From contig JAIBAY010000001.1 in NCBI GenBank assembly GCA_019694975.1, positions 564,732 to 628,731 of the forward strand: 64,000 bases of DNA, given 5' to 3'. The stretch's first letter is position 1; each line of letters starts with the position of its first letter. A model generated the notes under the pieces. That model saw nothing but the letters and a program-made list of their open reading frames with translations. It was not told where the DNA came from and made no database searches. The position numbers and the translations under genes are program-made. Shown here one piece after another: positions 50,537-58,791 of the stretch. Source of the DNA: Chitinophagales bacterium. GTDB lineage: Bacteria; Bacteroidota; Bacteroidia; Chitinophagales; UBA10324.

Positions 50537-51979
50537 TTAGAATTGGAAGTAGATGAACTGGCTGGCATCGAAAACGCCGATTAACAAGATAATTGAAATG
50601 ACGCCGGCATAAAAAAGGTATTTAAGCGACCTGTTTTTAGGCTCAGGGAAAATTGCATTCTTGTCTTTTGTCCAGTCTTCCTGGTAGATCTCAACGAGAA
50701 AAAGACAGATAATAGCAAACATGCCATACCACATGGTGGAAGCATCACCATCATAAAATTTTGTGCCCCGGAAACTAAACATCTGCCCGTAATAATACAA
50801 TGCATCGGAAACGGTAGGCGAACGGAAAAAAATGTAGGAGAAGATACCACAATGAAATGCCATGATGGTACCTACGATACGGCCAAACATCGGGTGAATG
50901 CCATATACGAGGTTGTCGAATGCCGTTATCTGCTTCTTGATAACAAGCCGTGATGCCAGGAATACAAAAAATACCAGGAAGCAAAGTACATATGTCCAGT
51001 TGGCGCCATGCCACAAGCCGGCGAGGAACATCAGGACGCCAAGATTAAAGATGCCTCTCCATTTTCCTTTCCTGTAGCCGCCCAATGGCTTAAAAACATA
51101 ATCGCCAAACCAGGTGGTAAGTGATATGTGCCATCGCTGCCATACTTCGCCGACAGACTGCCCGAGGTATGGCCGGCGGAAATTCGTCATCAGCGTAAAG
51201 CCCATAACCCGTGCAGAGCCGATGGCTATATCGCTGTAACCGCCGAAATCGCAATATAGCTGAATGGCAAAAAACCAGGCCGCCACCCAGAAAGTAAGCG
51301 GTTCGCCATCATGCTGATGCGGAAAATTAAACACGTTGGCCACATACGATCCCAGCCTGTCGGCCACCACCACTTTCTTAAACAGGCCCCAGAGCATCAG
51401 CTTTAATCCTGATACGACACGATCATAATCAAATTCATGCTTTTCATAAAACTGGTGAATGAGATTCTGCGGCCGTTCGATAGGGCCTGCCACGAGCTGT
51501 GGATAGAACATGACATATAGCGAGTAAATACCGAAGTCGCGTACCGGTTTGAAATTGCCACGGTAAACTTCAATGGTATAGCTCATGGCCTGAAACGTGT
51601 GAAAAGAAAGGCCTATGGGCAGTATAATATTCAGGTAAGGAATATCGAGCTTAATCCCGAACAAATCGGTAAGCCAGTTAAGATTGCCCAGAAAAAAATT
51701 GTAATACTTGAAAACAGCCAATACACCTACATTGGCAGCGATGCTCATCAGCAGGTAAGCCTTTCGTCGCTTTCCTGTTGCCTGATCTATCCAGATTCCC
51801 GCATAGTAATCGATAACAATGGTGAAGAGGAGTATGAGAATATACACCGGTATAAAAAACATGTAGAACACACAACTGCTCATCAGCAGGTGGAACCACC
51901 TGTATTTATGCGGAAGCAAAAAATAAATGATGGTGACAAGCGGGAAAAACAATAAGAAACTGAAAGAGTTAAAAACCAT
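50537..51979 (-). CDS. MBOAT-family membrane O-acyltransferase (AlgI/PatA-like)
   Basis: The 480-residue membrane protein has about 11 hydrophobic segments. The MBOAT core includes PIGLSFHTFQAMSYTIEVYRG, VMFYPQLVAGPIERPQN and QLYCDFGGYSDIAIGSAR. RPYLGQSVGEVWQRWHISL (with H284) and MFLAGLWHGANWTYVL (catalytic His H324) follow. This is the AlgI/DltB/PatA group that transfers acyl groups to extracytoplasmic polysaccharides. The SGNH partner lies immediately downstream. A promoter candidate at 52036-52066 precedes it. It probably O-acetylates the product of this locus. Confidence 0.95.
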   Translation of the reverse strand: MVFNSFSFLLFFPLVTIIYFLLPHKYRWFHLLMSSCVFYMFFIPVYILILLFTIVIDYYAGIWIDQATGKRRKAYLLMSIAANVGVLAVFKYYNFFLGNLNWLTDLFGIKLDIPYLNIILPIGLSFHTFQAMSYTIEVYRGNFKPVRDFGIYSLYVMFYPQLVAGPIERPQNLIHQFYEKHEFDYDRVVSGLKLMLWGLFKKVVVADRLGSYVANVFNFPHQHDGEPLTFWVAAWFFAIQLYCDFGGYSDIAIGSARVMGFTLMTNFRRPYLGQSVGEVWQRWHISLTTWFGDYVFKPLGGYRKGKWRGIFNLGVLMFLAGLWHGANWTYVLCFLVFFVFLASRLVIKKQITAFDNLVYGIHPMFGRIVGTIMAFHCGIFSYIFFRSPTVSDALYYYGQMFSFRGTKFYDGDASTMWYGMFAIICLFLVEIYQEDWTKDKNAIFPEPKNRSLKYLFYAGVISIILLIGVFDASQFIYFQF

Positions 51980-52035
51980 GATTTCCCCGGTGCTGTGAAG
52001 CTGCTTGTTATGAGTTGCGGCAGAAAAAAGCCGCG

Positions 52036-52066
52036 CAAATGTAAAAATTATCTTGTGATGGGAAAA
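52036..52066 (-). promoter_or_regulatory. Internal promoter before the MBOAT gene
   Basis: On the minus strand TTTT (52066-52063), a 19-bp spacer and TACATTTG (52043-52036) are followed by CGCGG. It shares TTACATTTGCGC with the promoter at 46889. The leader would be about 52 bases. Confidence 0.55.
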
Positions 52067-52185
52067 GGCGCCGGGCAGGGCAGGTACAGGCAGAACGAAG
52101 AGGCTGCTTCCTGTATAAGATGATGGTTATTGCTTACCATCATTGATCAGGCACCGGCTTGTATTGGCAACAAATGAAGTTTCGC

Positions 52186-52962
52186 TCAGAACTCCACGAT
52201 GAAAAAAGGATTCAGCAGATTCTCCTTGTTGTATTGCAACGGTTGCTTGGTTTCCCAGTTGAGCACCTTCCCTCCTGCTATTGCCACCACGGCATGTCCT
52301 GCGGCGGTATCCCATTCCATTGTAGGACCAAATCTCGGATAGACATCTGCTTTACCTTCCGCTACCAGGCAGAATTTAAGTGAACTGCCGGAAGACACAA
52401 ATTCAACCTCTTTGCCCTGCTTTTTCAACTCCTCTACAAACTGCAGGGTTTCTTCGCTCATATGTGAACGACTGCCTACCACATTCACTTTTTGCAGGTC
52501 ACGCCAATTGGCTCCTTTGCGCAATGGCATGCGTGTCCCGTCTTCATTTATCATGAAACTGCCTTCTCCCTTTACGCCGTACCACATACGTTTTTGGGCC
52601 GGTGCGAATACCACTCCTGCCACCGGTTCGCTGTCACTCATCAGTGCGATGTTCACGGTAAACTCTCCGTTCTTTTTAATAAACTCCTTGGTTCCGTCGA
52701 GCGGATCAACCAGCCAGTATTCCTTCCAGTTTTTCCGATCCGCATACGCCATCACTTTCGTTTCCTCAGAAATAATGGGTATGTCCGGATACAGATTCTT
52801 TAAAGCTGTCACGATAATACCATTCGCCCTTTGATCGGCCATGGTGAGCGGCGAATTATCGCCCTTTAATTCCACTGAAAAATCCTGCGCATAGATCACC
52901 ATGATCTCTTCTCCGGCCTTATGCGCGATGTCGATGATTTTATTGATATCAATGTTTGTCAT
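52186..52962 (-). CDS. cysQ: 3'(2'),5'-bisphosphate nucleotidase (PAP phosphatase)
   Basis: The 258-residue inositol-monophosphatase-fold enzyme has metal-site motifs SEETK (65-69, with E66/E67), DPLDGTKEF (86-94) and EWDTAAGHAVVAIAGG near the C-terminus. CysQ hydrolyses 3'-phosphoadenosine 5'-phosphate (PAP), the by-product of every sulfotransferase reaction, to AMP, relieving product inhibition. Its place within a locus of six sulfotransferases is strong functional context for sulfate transfer. It is preceded by its own promoter candidate and followed by the MBOAT unit after about 206 bases. Confidence 0.94.
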   Translation of the reverse strand: MTNIDINKIIDIAHKAGEEIMVIYAQDFSVELKGDNSPLTMADQRANGIIVTALKNLYPDIPIISEETKVMAYADRKNWKEYWLVDPLDGTKEFIKKNGEFTVNIALMSDSEPVAGVVFAPAQKRMWYGVKGEGSFMINEDGTRMPLRKGANWRDLQKVNVVGSRSHMSEETLQFVEELKKQGKEVEFVSSGSSLKFCLVAEGKADVYPRFGPTMEWDTAAGHAVVAIAGGKVLNWETKQPLQYNKENLLNPFFIVEF

Positions 52963-52990
52963 TGGTTGTTCGGCTGTATTTTTTGCGCGG

Positions 52991-53021
52991 CAAATGTAAG
53001 AAAGAAAATGTTGCAGCGAAA
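52991..53021 (-). promoter_or_regulatory. Promoter of cysQ
   Basis: On the minus strand TTTC (53021-53018), a 19-bp spacer and TACATTTG (52998-52991) followed by CCGCGC. The element matches those at 46889 and 52036 in both boxes. The start would be about 25 bases before the ATG. Confidence 0.6.
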
Positions 53022-53097
53022 TGAAGCGACCAACCGCTGCACGATTCCTCTAAGTTAAACAGCACCGATTTCCTGCGTCAGGTGTTGAAGAGATGAT

Positions 53098-53838
53098 TTA
53101 AAGTGTGCTGTTCAGCAACTTAACGGATGAAAGTAACCGGATAAAATGGCTGTCGCGCTGCACGTTTTGTAATACCTGCAAATGTTTTTGCTTGTGAAGG
53201 TCTGTACCCGCAAACTCAACCATTTCATGCCTGATCAGCGCTCTGGCAGCATCACGAATGCTATTGTTGTAGTAACCGGTGAGTGACATGAGGTTAAGCT
53301 GAAAATAAACGCCGTAATCTTTCAGCTTCCCGTATTCGCGCATACTGCTTTCATGAAAATAGGGATACCGTTCCGGATGTGCCAGCACAGGTTTATAGTC
53401 ATTCAGGTTCAGGTTAAATATCACTTCCTCCATCATGGATGGTCTGCTGTTTACGGGCAGCTCAAACAGCACATAGTTGTTGCCGAAAGTGAGTAATTGC
53501 TTCTTTTGCGCCAGCTCAAAAAAATTATGGTCGAAAAAATATTCGGCAGCTGCTTCCAGCAAAATCGGGATGGAGTTTCTTTCACAGATATCCCTAAGCC
53601 TGGCCAGTCCGCTAAGAATGGTAGCGGGTGTGTTATTGTAAAGGCCGGGATAACAATGCGGCGTAATGATGCATTTATGGTATCCCAGGTCGAGCAAGCC
53701 ATTCAGCAACTGCAATGCTTCTTCATCCGATTGTGCTCCGTCATCAATGGCGGGAATTAAATGTGAATGCAGATCAGTACGGAGAGGCGGAGCAGGCTGC
53801 GACGGGTTATTGTTTTTCCCTATTAAGAAATTCCACAC
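53098..53838 (-). CDS. CpsB/YwqE-type tyrosine-protein phosphatase (PHP domain)
   Basis: The 246-residue protein has PHP-domain metal motifs: TDLHSHLIPAIDDGAQSDEE (about 20-39), CIITPHCYPGLY, PVLAHPERYPYF and FAGTDLHKQKHLQVL. This manganese-dependent phosphatase family dephosphorylates tyrosine kinases that control capsule chain length. The only workable start is GTG at 53836-53838. It begins 11 bases after the Wzz-like gene stop, so the two are co-transcribed. No BY-kinase (Walker-type tyrosine kinase) gene is present in the window, so its substrate is probably encoded elsewhere. Confidence 0.9.
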   Translation of the reverse strand: MWNFLIGKNNNPSQPAPPLRTDLHSHLIPAIDDGAQSDEEALQLLNGLLDLGYHKCIITPHCYPGLYNNTPATILSGLARLRDICERNSIPILLEAAAEYFFDHNFFELAQKKQLLTFGNNYVLFELPVNSRPSMMEEVIFNLNLNDYKPVLAHPERYPYFHESSMREYGKLKDYGVYFQLNLMSLTGYYNNSIRDAARALIRHEMVEFAGTDLHKQKHLQVLQNVQRDSHFIRLLSSVKLLNSTL

Positions 53839-53849
53839 GACGGATAGGA

Positions 53850-55010
53850 TCAGGCAGCAGCTGTATCACCGTTATTTTGCCCTAACAATTCCTGTCTTTC
53901 CCTGAATTTCCGGTTGGATTCAGCCACCGTACGTGCCACGATGGTAAAGATACTTCCCAGGAATATGCCAATGATACCGCCAACGATGAATGCCGCAATT
54001 TTAGATACAAAAGAGACGTTGGTAGAGAATACAGGATCATCAATCACCTGCAGGATGGGTGCGGTAGTGAGAATGGTTACTTTCGCCAGCTCCACATTAT
54101 TCACAGCGGCGGCATATTGTTCATTCAGCAAATCGCGGTCGCGGGTAGCTGACGTTACACCAACCCTTCCTTTTTGACGGATCAGGTTATTCGTCATATC
54201 CTGCATATTGGCAACACGGTAATCGAGCGATTTGAGTGCGCGGCCCAATGAATCAACACGGCTGTCGGCGATACCAAGGTTTTTCCGGTTCAGTTCATAT
54301 ACATCCTCGATAAAGTATTTGGCAGACTTATCTACCATCAGCTTCATCATATGCATTGAAAAATCGTAATCCCTGGTGGTGAAAGTGGCCGTATTAAAAG
54401 GGCTCGACTCATCATATTCCATCGTGAGATTATTATCAATAATACTTTGATAAATCACGGTGAGCACACTGTCTTCCAGGCGGTTCAGCTGTTCAAGTGG
54501 CTTTGGCACAAATTTGAAATCCTTTAACACCGGGCTTTCATTCCATCCCTTTTTCAGAAGGCTCCCGGTGCGCCATTTATACAATTCAATATAATGATTG
54601 GCCATGAGGTCTTTCTTGCCATCCATAAGGCCTTCCTGCATCAGCGACTCTTTAACCACCCTGCGTGACTGAATGAGGCTGGCGAAGAATTTATTGTCGA
54701 AACCACCACCACCTTTTCCCGTAGTTCCCGATAAACCGAGTGCATTGGCAAGAGAAAGTGATGAACTCAATAATCCGCTTGATGCGCTCTGCCCCTGTGT
54801 GGCAAAACTGGTGGTTGCAATATATTTAGTGCCGTACCACCATGCATACAACAGGCCCAGCCCGCCAAAAACAAGCAACCAGATCAATAGCAGGTACCAC
54901 TTGCGCAGCAGGTAATAGAATGATTGCTTAATACCGGTCCATAGCGGACCCAAATGAATTTCTTCATCGTCCTGGTAAGCGGGTTGTATCTTGTAATTAT
55001 CCTGGGCCAT
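53850..55010 (-). CDS. Wzz/GNVR-type polysaccharide chain-length determinant
   Basis: The 386-residue inner-membrane protein has two TM segments: one near 38-58 (WYLLLIWLLVFGGLGLLYA) and one near 335-355 (IAAFIVGGIIGIFLGSIFTI). The large periplasmic domain between them is helical. The Wzz-family region after TM1 and the proline-rich approach to TM2 (TTAPILQVIDDPVFSTN) are present. There is no cytoplasmic Walker kinase domain, so this is a class without fused BY-kinase. It regulates the length of polymer made by the Wzy-like protein and contacts the Wza-like exporter encoded 22 bases upstream. Confidence 0.88.
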   Translation of the reverse strand: MAQDNYKIQPAYQDDEEIHLGPLWTGIKQSFYYLLRKWYLLLIWLLVFGGLGLLYAWWYGTKYIATTSFATQGQSASSGLLSSSLSLANALGLSGTTGKGGGGFDNKFFASLIQSRRVVKESLMQEGLMDGKKDLMANHYIELYKWRTGSLLKKGWNESPVLKDFKFVPKPLEQLNRLEDSVLTVIYQSIIDNNLTMEYDESSPFNTATFTTRDYDFSMHMMKLMVDKSAKYFIEDVYELNRKNLGIADSRVDSLGRALKSLDYRVANMQDMTNNLIRQKGRVGVTSATRDRDLLNEQYAAAVNNVELAKVTILTTAPILQVIDDPVFSTNVSFVSKIAAFIVGGIIGIFLGSIFTIVARTVAESNRKFRERQELLGQNNGDTAAA

Positions 55011-55032
55011 GAAGGCAAGAAGATTTTTTCCG

Positions 55033-57462
55033 TTAGAAATTAATTCTTGTTACTAAGATGTATAAGGTAAGCAACCCGGTTATTTTAACCATGGCACTTT
55101 CGATAAACTGATTTACATCAAATGGTTCTGCAGGCGCCTGCGGAGCCGCCAAAGGATCAACACTTGGGATATAAGGAACAACGATATAGGCACCCTTTTC
55201 CACTTTGGGATATTTCCGGATAAACGTCCAGCGACGCGGATCTTCCACCGTTCCACCAGGCTGTATTACATAGGTGCGTACCCGTTTGGCGCCATCGGCA
55301 AAACCCAATCCGTAACGCTTGATATAGAATTTTGCGCGATGTCCTTCATGATAAGGAGCATTTAAGAATCCCATGGAATCAGCGTATGGATAATTAATCA
55401 TTCCGGAAATACTCACGAGGTCGTTCGTGGTTGGAATATTGATCTTGTCGCCCGGGCGCAGGATGAAGTTGTATTCACTGCCCGGATCTTTCATCGCCTT
55501 TTCCAGCTCCATGAAAATGATGCCGCGGTCGCCTTCCGCACGAACGAGTGTTGCCTGATTGGCATTAGCCCATTGTGATAATCCACCGGCGCGGTTAATA
55601 ACATCTACCAGTTTTTCTTCCTTGTCATTCATCAGGTAATCGCCCGGATAGGTCACTTCACCGGAGATATTGACCATGCCAGGTGACACACCTGAAAGCA
55701 ACGACCTAACAAAAACAATGTCATAAGGTTCCAGCTGAAACGATTGCGCATCGCTGCCAATCATCAGTGAAGAGTCGATGGGGAAAGAAGCCACCACTCT
55801 TTCCTGTGGCGCCGACTTACCGTTATCACCCTTATATCTTGACACTTCAATTTTGGTATTGGCAGCTTCCCGTTTGATACCACCGGCTGTATAAAGCAGA
55901 TCGTACAATGTCATGCCTTTCGCATAAGTATATTTACCCGGCAGCCTGATTGCACCGTTGATGCTCACTGTCACAGAATCAATGAACGTGGTTTTATCAT
56001 ACAGGTAAATTTCATCGAGGTTTTTCAGCAACAGGTTGTCGACTGATCTTGTATCCTTAATCACATTAGACGGATTAAAAGGAATATATGATGAGGTGAG
56101 ATCATCATTCTTGCGAATTACGTAAGCGCGATCGGCCAGTGCATCACCACGAAGGCCATGTGCTTTGGCCAGCACATCGCTGATACGAAGTCCTTCCATA
56201 TAGTTGAATTCACCCGGCTGCATTACAGCACCGCTGATTTTTACAAACTGGTATAGCTGCCCGGGAACGGTGCTGATAAAAACTTCATCGCCACTGAATA
56301 ATTCATATTTGCCTTTGATGCGGGCAAGACTGTCGACATTGACATCCAGCAGATTCAGCCGGTTACCAACGTAGCGTTTTACCTGCACCGACTTTGTATA
56401 CGCTTTCGGTGTCATTCCGCCGGCATAATTAATGAGTGTCATAAGGTCTTCACCGTCGATCAACTCATACTTCATCGGGCGCTTCACTTCACCGGTAATA
56501 GAAACTGTTTTGCCTATGGGCGGAACAAAAATGTAGTCATTGTTTTGGAGGAAATAATCATCGCCGGTTCCGGGATTCAGCAGGTAAGCATACACATCCA
56601 GCGTTTTCACCGTCTGTCCCTGCCGTTTGATATAGATTTTACGCAATGATCCAAGATCAGTTGGGCCGTTGGCAGCGAGCAATGCATTGAATGCCGTATT
56701 CAGTGCGGGAATAGAATAGGTTCCCGGATTAAAAACTTCACCCACGATATTGACACCAATCACCCTTGAGTAAATAATCGTCACCTCAATCTGCGAATTA
56801 GGCATATCCAGATAAGTAGCAAAACGGCTGCGGATCAGCGCCTTTGCCTTATCAAGTGTTAAGCCTTTCACATATATTTTGCCTACACCTTCCGGGAATA
56901 CAGATCCTGTCTGATCTACGGTATAGCTTCCGCTGAAACTGGAATAACCCCAGACATTAATGCCAATCTGATCACCCACTCCAATGATGTAGTTGCCTCC
57001 TGCCTGTGCATCCAGTGCACGGTCGAACATATTGATGGTTTTGTTGCGGAAAAAACTATAACCATAAAGTTCTGATGCAGGGAGCAGGGTGGTATCACGA
57101 TAAGCACGTGGAGAATCGGTAGCCGCAGTCGGTGTAACTGCCGGTGCTGCACCAGTGGTGGTGATTGGGTTTGTGGTATTCTTGGGCGCAGCTTCGGAAG
57201 ATGCCGGTGCAACGTCTGTTGATGTTGCCGGTGTGCCGGTTGCGGGAGTAGTTGTTGTAGCGGCTTTCTTCGTGTTTTTTACCTGGATGGGATTGATGCC
57301 CAATAGTTGAAGGGAAGCTGCATTTTCAGTGATGGCTGCTTGAATGGTGCCGCTGCTGGAAGGAGCATTTTTGGGTGGTTCATCTTGCGCAAAGGCTGAT
57401 TGCGATATTGATAATTGACCAAGTACAACAAACAGTAGTGATAGCCGTAGCAACACGTTCAT
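55033..57462 (-). CDS. Wza-like polysaccharide export protein with SLBB repeats
   Basis: The 809-residue protein has a signal peptide (1-26, ending AFAQ) with no lipobox Cys. A Thr/Ala/Pro-rich linker (about 65-118) follows, then a poly_export domain (from about 155: GGNYIIGVGDQIGINVWGY) and about six SLBB domains. The SLBB domains are recognisable by repeats such as VNIVGEVFNPGTYSIP, VSITGEVKRPMKYELI, VKISGAVMQPGEFNYM, VSINGAIRLPGKYTYA and VNISGEVTYPGDYLMN. A hydrophobic C-terminal helix (AMVKITGLLTLYILVTRI) follows. It forms the outer-membrane/periplasmic exit for the polymer. It is longer than E. coli Wza (about 380), as usual in Bacteroidota. Confidence 0.93.
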   Translation of the reverse strand: MNVLLRLSLLFVVLGQLSISQSAFAQDEPPKNAPSSSGTIQAAITENAASLQLLGINPIQVKNTKKAATTTTPATGTPATSTDVAPASSEAAPKNTTNPITTTGAAPAVTPTAATDSPRAYRDTTLLPASELYGYSFFRNKTINMFDRALDAQAGGNYIIGVGDQIGINVWGYSSFSGSYTVDQTGSVFPEGVGKIYVKGLTLDKAKALIRSRFATYLDMPNSQIEVTIIYSRVIGVNIVGEVFNPGTYSIPALNTAFNALLAANGPTDLGSLRKIYIKRQGQTVKTLDVYAYLLNPGTGDDYFLQNNDYIFVPPIGKTVSITGEVKRPMKYELIDGEDLMTLINYAGGMTPKAYTKSVQVKRYVGNRLNLLDVNVDSLARIKGKYELFSGDEVFISTVPGQLYQFVKISGAVMQPGEFNYMEGLRISDVLAKAHGLRGDALADRAYVIRKNDDLTSSYIPFNPSNVIKDTRSVDNLLLKNLDEIYLYDKTTFIDSVTVSINGAIRLPGKYTYAKGMTLYDLLYTAGGIKREAANTKIEVSRYKGDNGKSAPQERVVASFPIDSSLMIGSDAQSFQLEPYDIVFVRSLLSGVSPGMVNISGEVTYPGDYLMNDKEEKLVDVINRAGGLSQWANANQATLVRAEGDRGIIFMELEKAMKDPGSEYNFILRPGDKINIPTTNDLVSISGMINYPYADSMGFLNAPYHEGHRAKFYIKRYGLGFADGAKRVRTYVIQPGGTVEDPRRWTFIRKYPKVEKGAYIVVPYIPSVDPLAAPQAPAEPFDVNQFIESAMVKITGLLTLYILVTRINF

Positions 57463-57487
57463 GGAAGGATTTTTAATCTGCGAGATG

Positions 57488-57495
57488 CAAAAATA
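57488..57495 (-). promoter_or_regulatory. -7 box upstream of the Wza-like gene
   Basis: TATTTTTG on the minus strand matches TAnnTTTG and lies 25 bases before the ATG at 57462. No TTTG was found at 19-21 bp upstream, so the promoter is tentative. The spacer 57463-57698 is A/T-rich and holds no gene. Confidence 0.4.
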
Positions 57496-57698
57496 GAATT
57501 AGTTTTCAATTTACGCGACCAATGTACTCATTTTTTCAATCTGAAATGCCCGCCAGCATTATATTTCAGGCAACTCTTATCTGTAAAAACAAACTTTAAA
57601 GTATCCTGTTTTTGAAGCGGAACAGCCAGTATTATTTCTTTGATAACTATATATAATTAAACTAACTTTTTGCGGTAATGCCCGGCATCGATCGAATA

Positions 57699-58670
57699 TC
57701 ACCGGTTCAATAAGATTCGCAGACCATCTTCCAGTCTGACAGCCGGCCGGTATTTCAGCAACCTGGCGGCCTTTGAGATATCGGCAAGAGAATGCTGAAT
57801 ATCACCTTGTCGTGCAGTTTCAAAACGGGGAAGCATCCTGCAATTTAAAAAGTGGCAGATGAAATCAAACAGTTGACGGATCGAATATTGTTCGCCAACT
57901 GCGACATTGTAGACCTCGTTCAATGCAAGGGCATCTTCAACAAACAGTGCCCTGATGTTAGCCTGTACCGCATTTTCAACAAAGGTAAAATCGCGACTGT
58001 TCAAACCATCACCATAGATGAGGGGCGCAACACCACTTTGTATATCACGGATGAAGGCAGGCACTACAGCAGCATAAGGTCCATCAGGGTTTTGCCGCGG
58101 GCCAAAAACATTAAAATAACGGAGGCCGATTATTTCCATGCCATAATTTCTTGCAAACACGCCTGCGTAGAGCTCATTTGAACACTTTGATACAGCATAA
58201 GGTGATAATGGACGGCCCGTTTGTGCTTCCACTTTTGGCAATACCGGGTGATCGCCATAAACCGAAGAAGACGAAGCGTAAACCACACGCTTTACCTGTT
58301 GCTCTTTAGCCGCCCAGAGGATGTTCAGAAATCCACCAGTGTTAATGCTGTCTGTGGTAACCGGATCAAGTATGGATCGCTGCACCGAACCAAGCGCAGC
58401 CTGATGCAATACAAAGTCAATCCCGCTACAGGCTTGCCGGCAATCTTCGCTTTCGCGTATGTCGCCTTCCAGCCATTCATAGGCGGGATGATGCCGGAAT
58501 AACGCTATGTTATCCTTTGAGCCCGTCATCAGGTTATCCATCACCCGCACCTTTCCCGCACCATGCTTCAATAAATACTCAACGAGATGTGAACCGATAA
58601 ATCCCGCACCGCCTGTTACCAGGAATTTTTTTTCGGACAGGCAACCGGGATGAAATGCAGATTCGTACAA
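57699..58670 (-). CDS. UDP-HexNAc 4-epimerase, WbpP/TviC type
   Basis: The 323-residue extended SDR has the NAD loop VTGGAGFIGSHLVEYLLKHG (about 18-37), catalytic ASSSSVYG and YAVSKCSNELY, and FNVFGPRQNPDGPYAAVVPA with the SRDFTFVENAVQAN segment. This subgroup interconverts UDP-GlcNAc/UDP-GalNAc or their uronic acids. Together with the TviB-type dehydrogenase two genes upstream it would make UDP-N-acetyl-galactosaminuronic acid. The reading frame has no ATG; TTG at 58668-58670 is the only upstream start before an in-frame TAA. About 121 bases separate it from rmlB. Confidence 0.88.
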   Translation of the reverse strand: MYESAFHPGCLSEKKFLVTGGAGFIGSHLVEYLLKHGAGKVRVMDNLMTGSKDNIALFRHHPAYEWLEGDIRESEDCRQACSGIDFVLHQAALGSVQRSILDPVTTDSINTGGFLNILWAAKEQQVKRVVYASSSSVYGDHPVLPKVEAQTGRPLSPYAVSKCSNELYAGVFARNYGMEIIGLRYFNVFGPRQNPDGPYAAVVPAFIRDIQSGVAPLIYGDGLNSRDFTFVENAVQANIRALFVEDALALNEVYNVAVGEQYSIRQLFDFICHFLNCRMLPRFETARQGDIQHSLADISKAARLLKYRPAVRLEDGLRILLNR

Positions 58671-58791
58671 GAATGAAAATATTTAGGACTGCCAGTGAGA
58701 AAAAAAATAAGACGGATAAGTGAAACAACTTATTTGCAGCGCCTTGCTTTGTGGCAAGTCAAAATCAACTGCATACCGGCGCATGTGCAAC

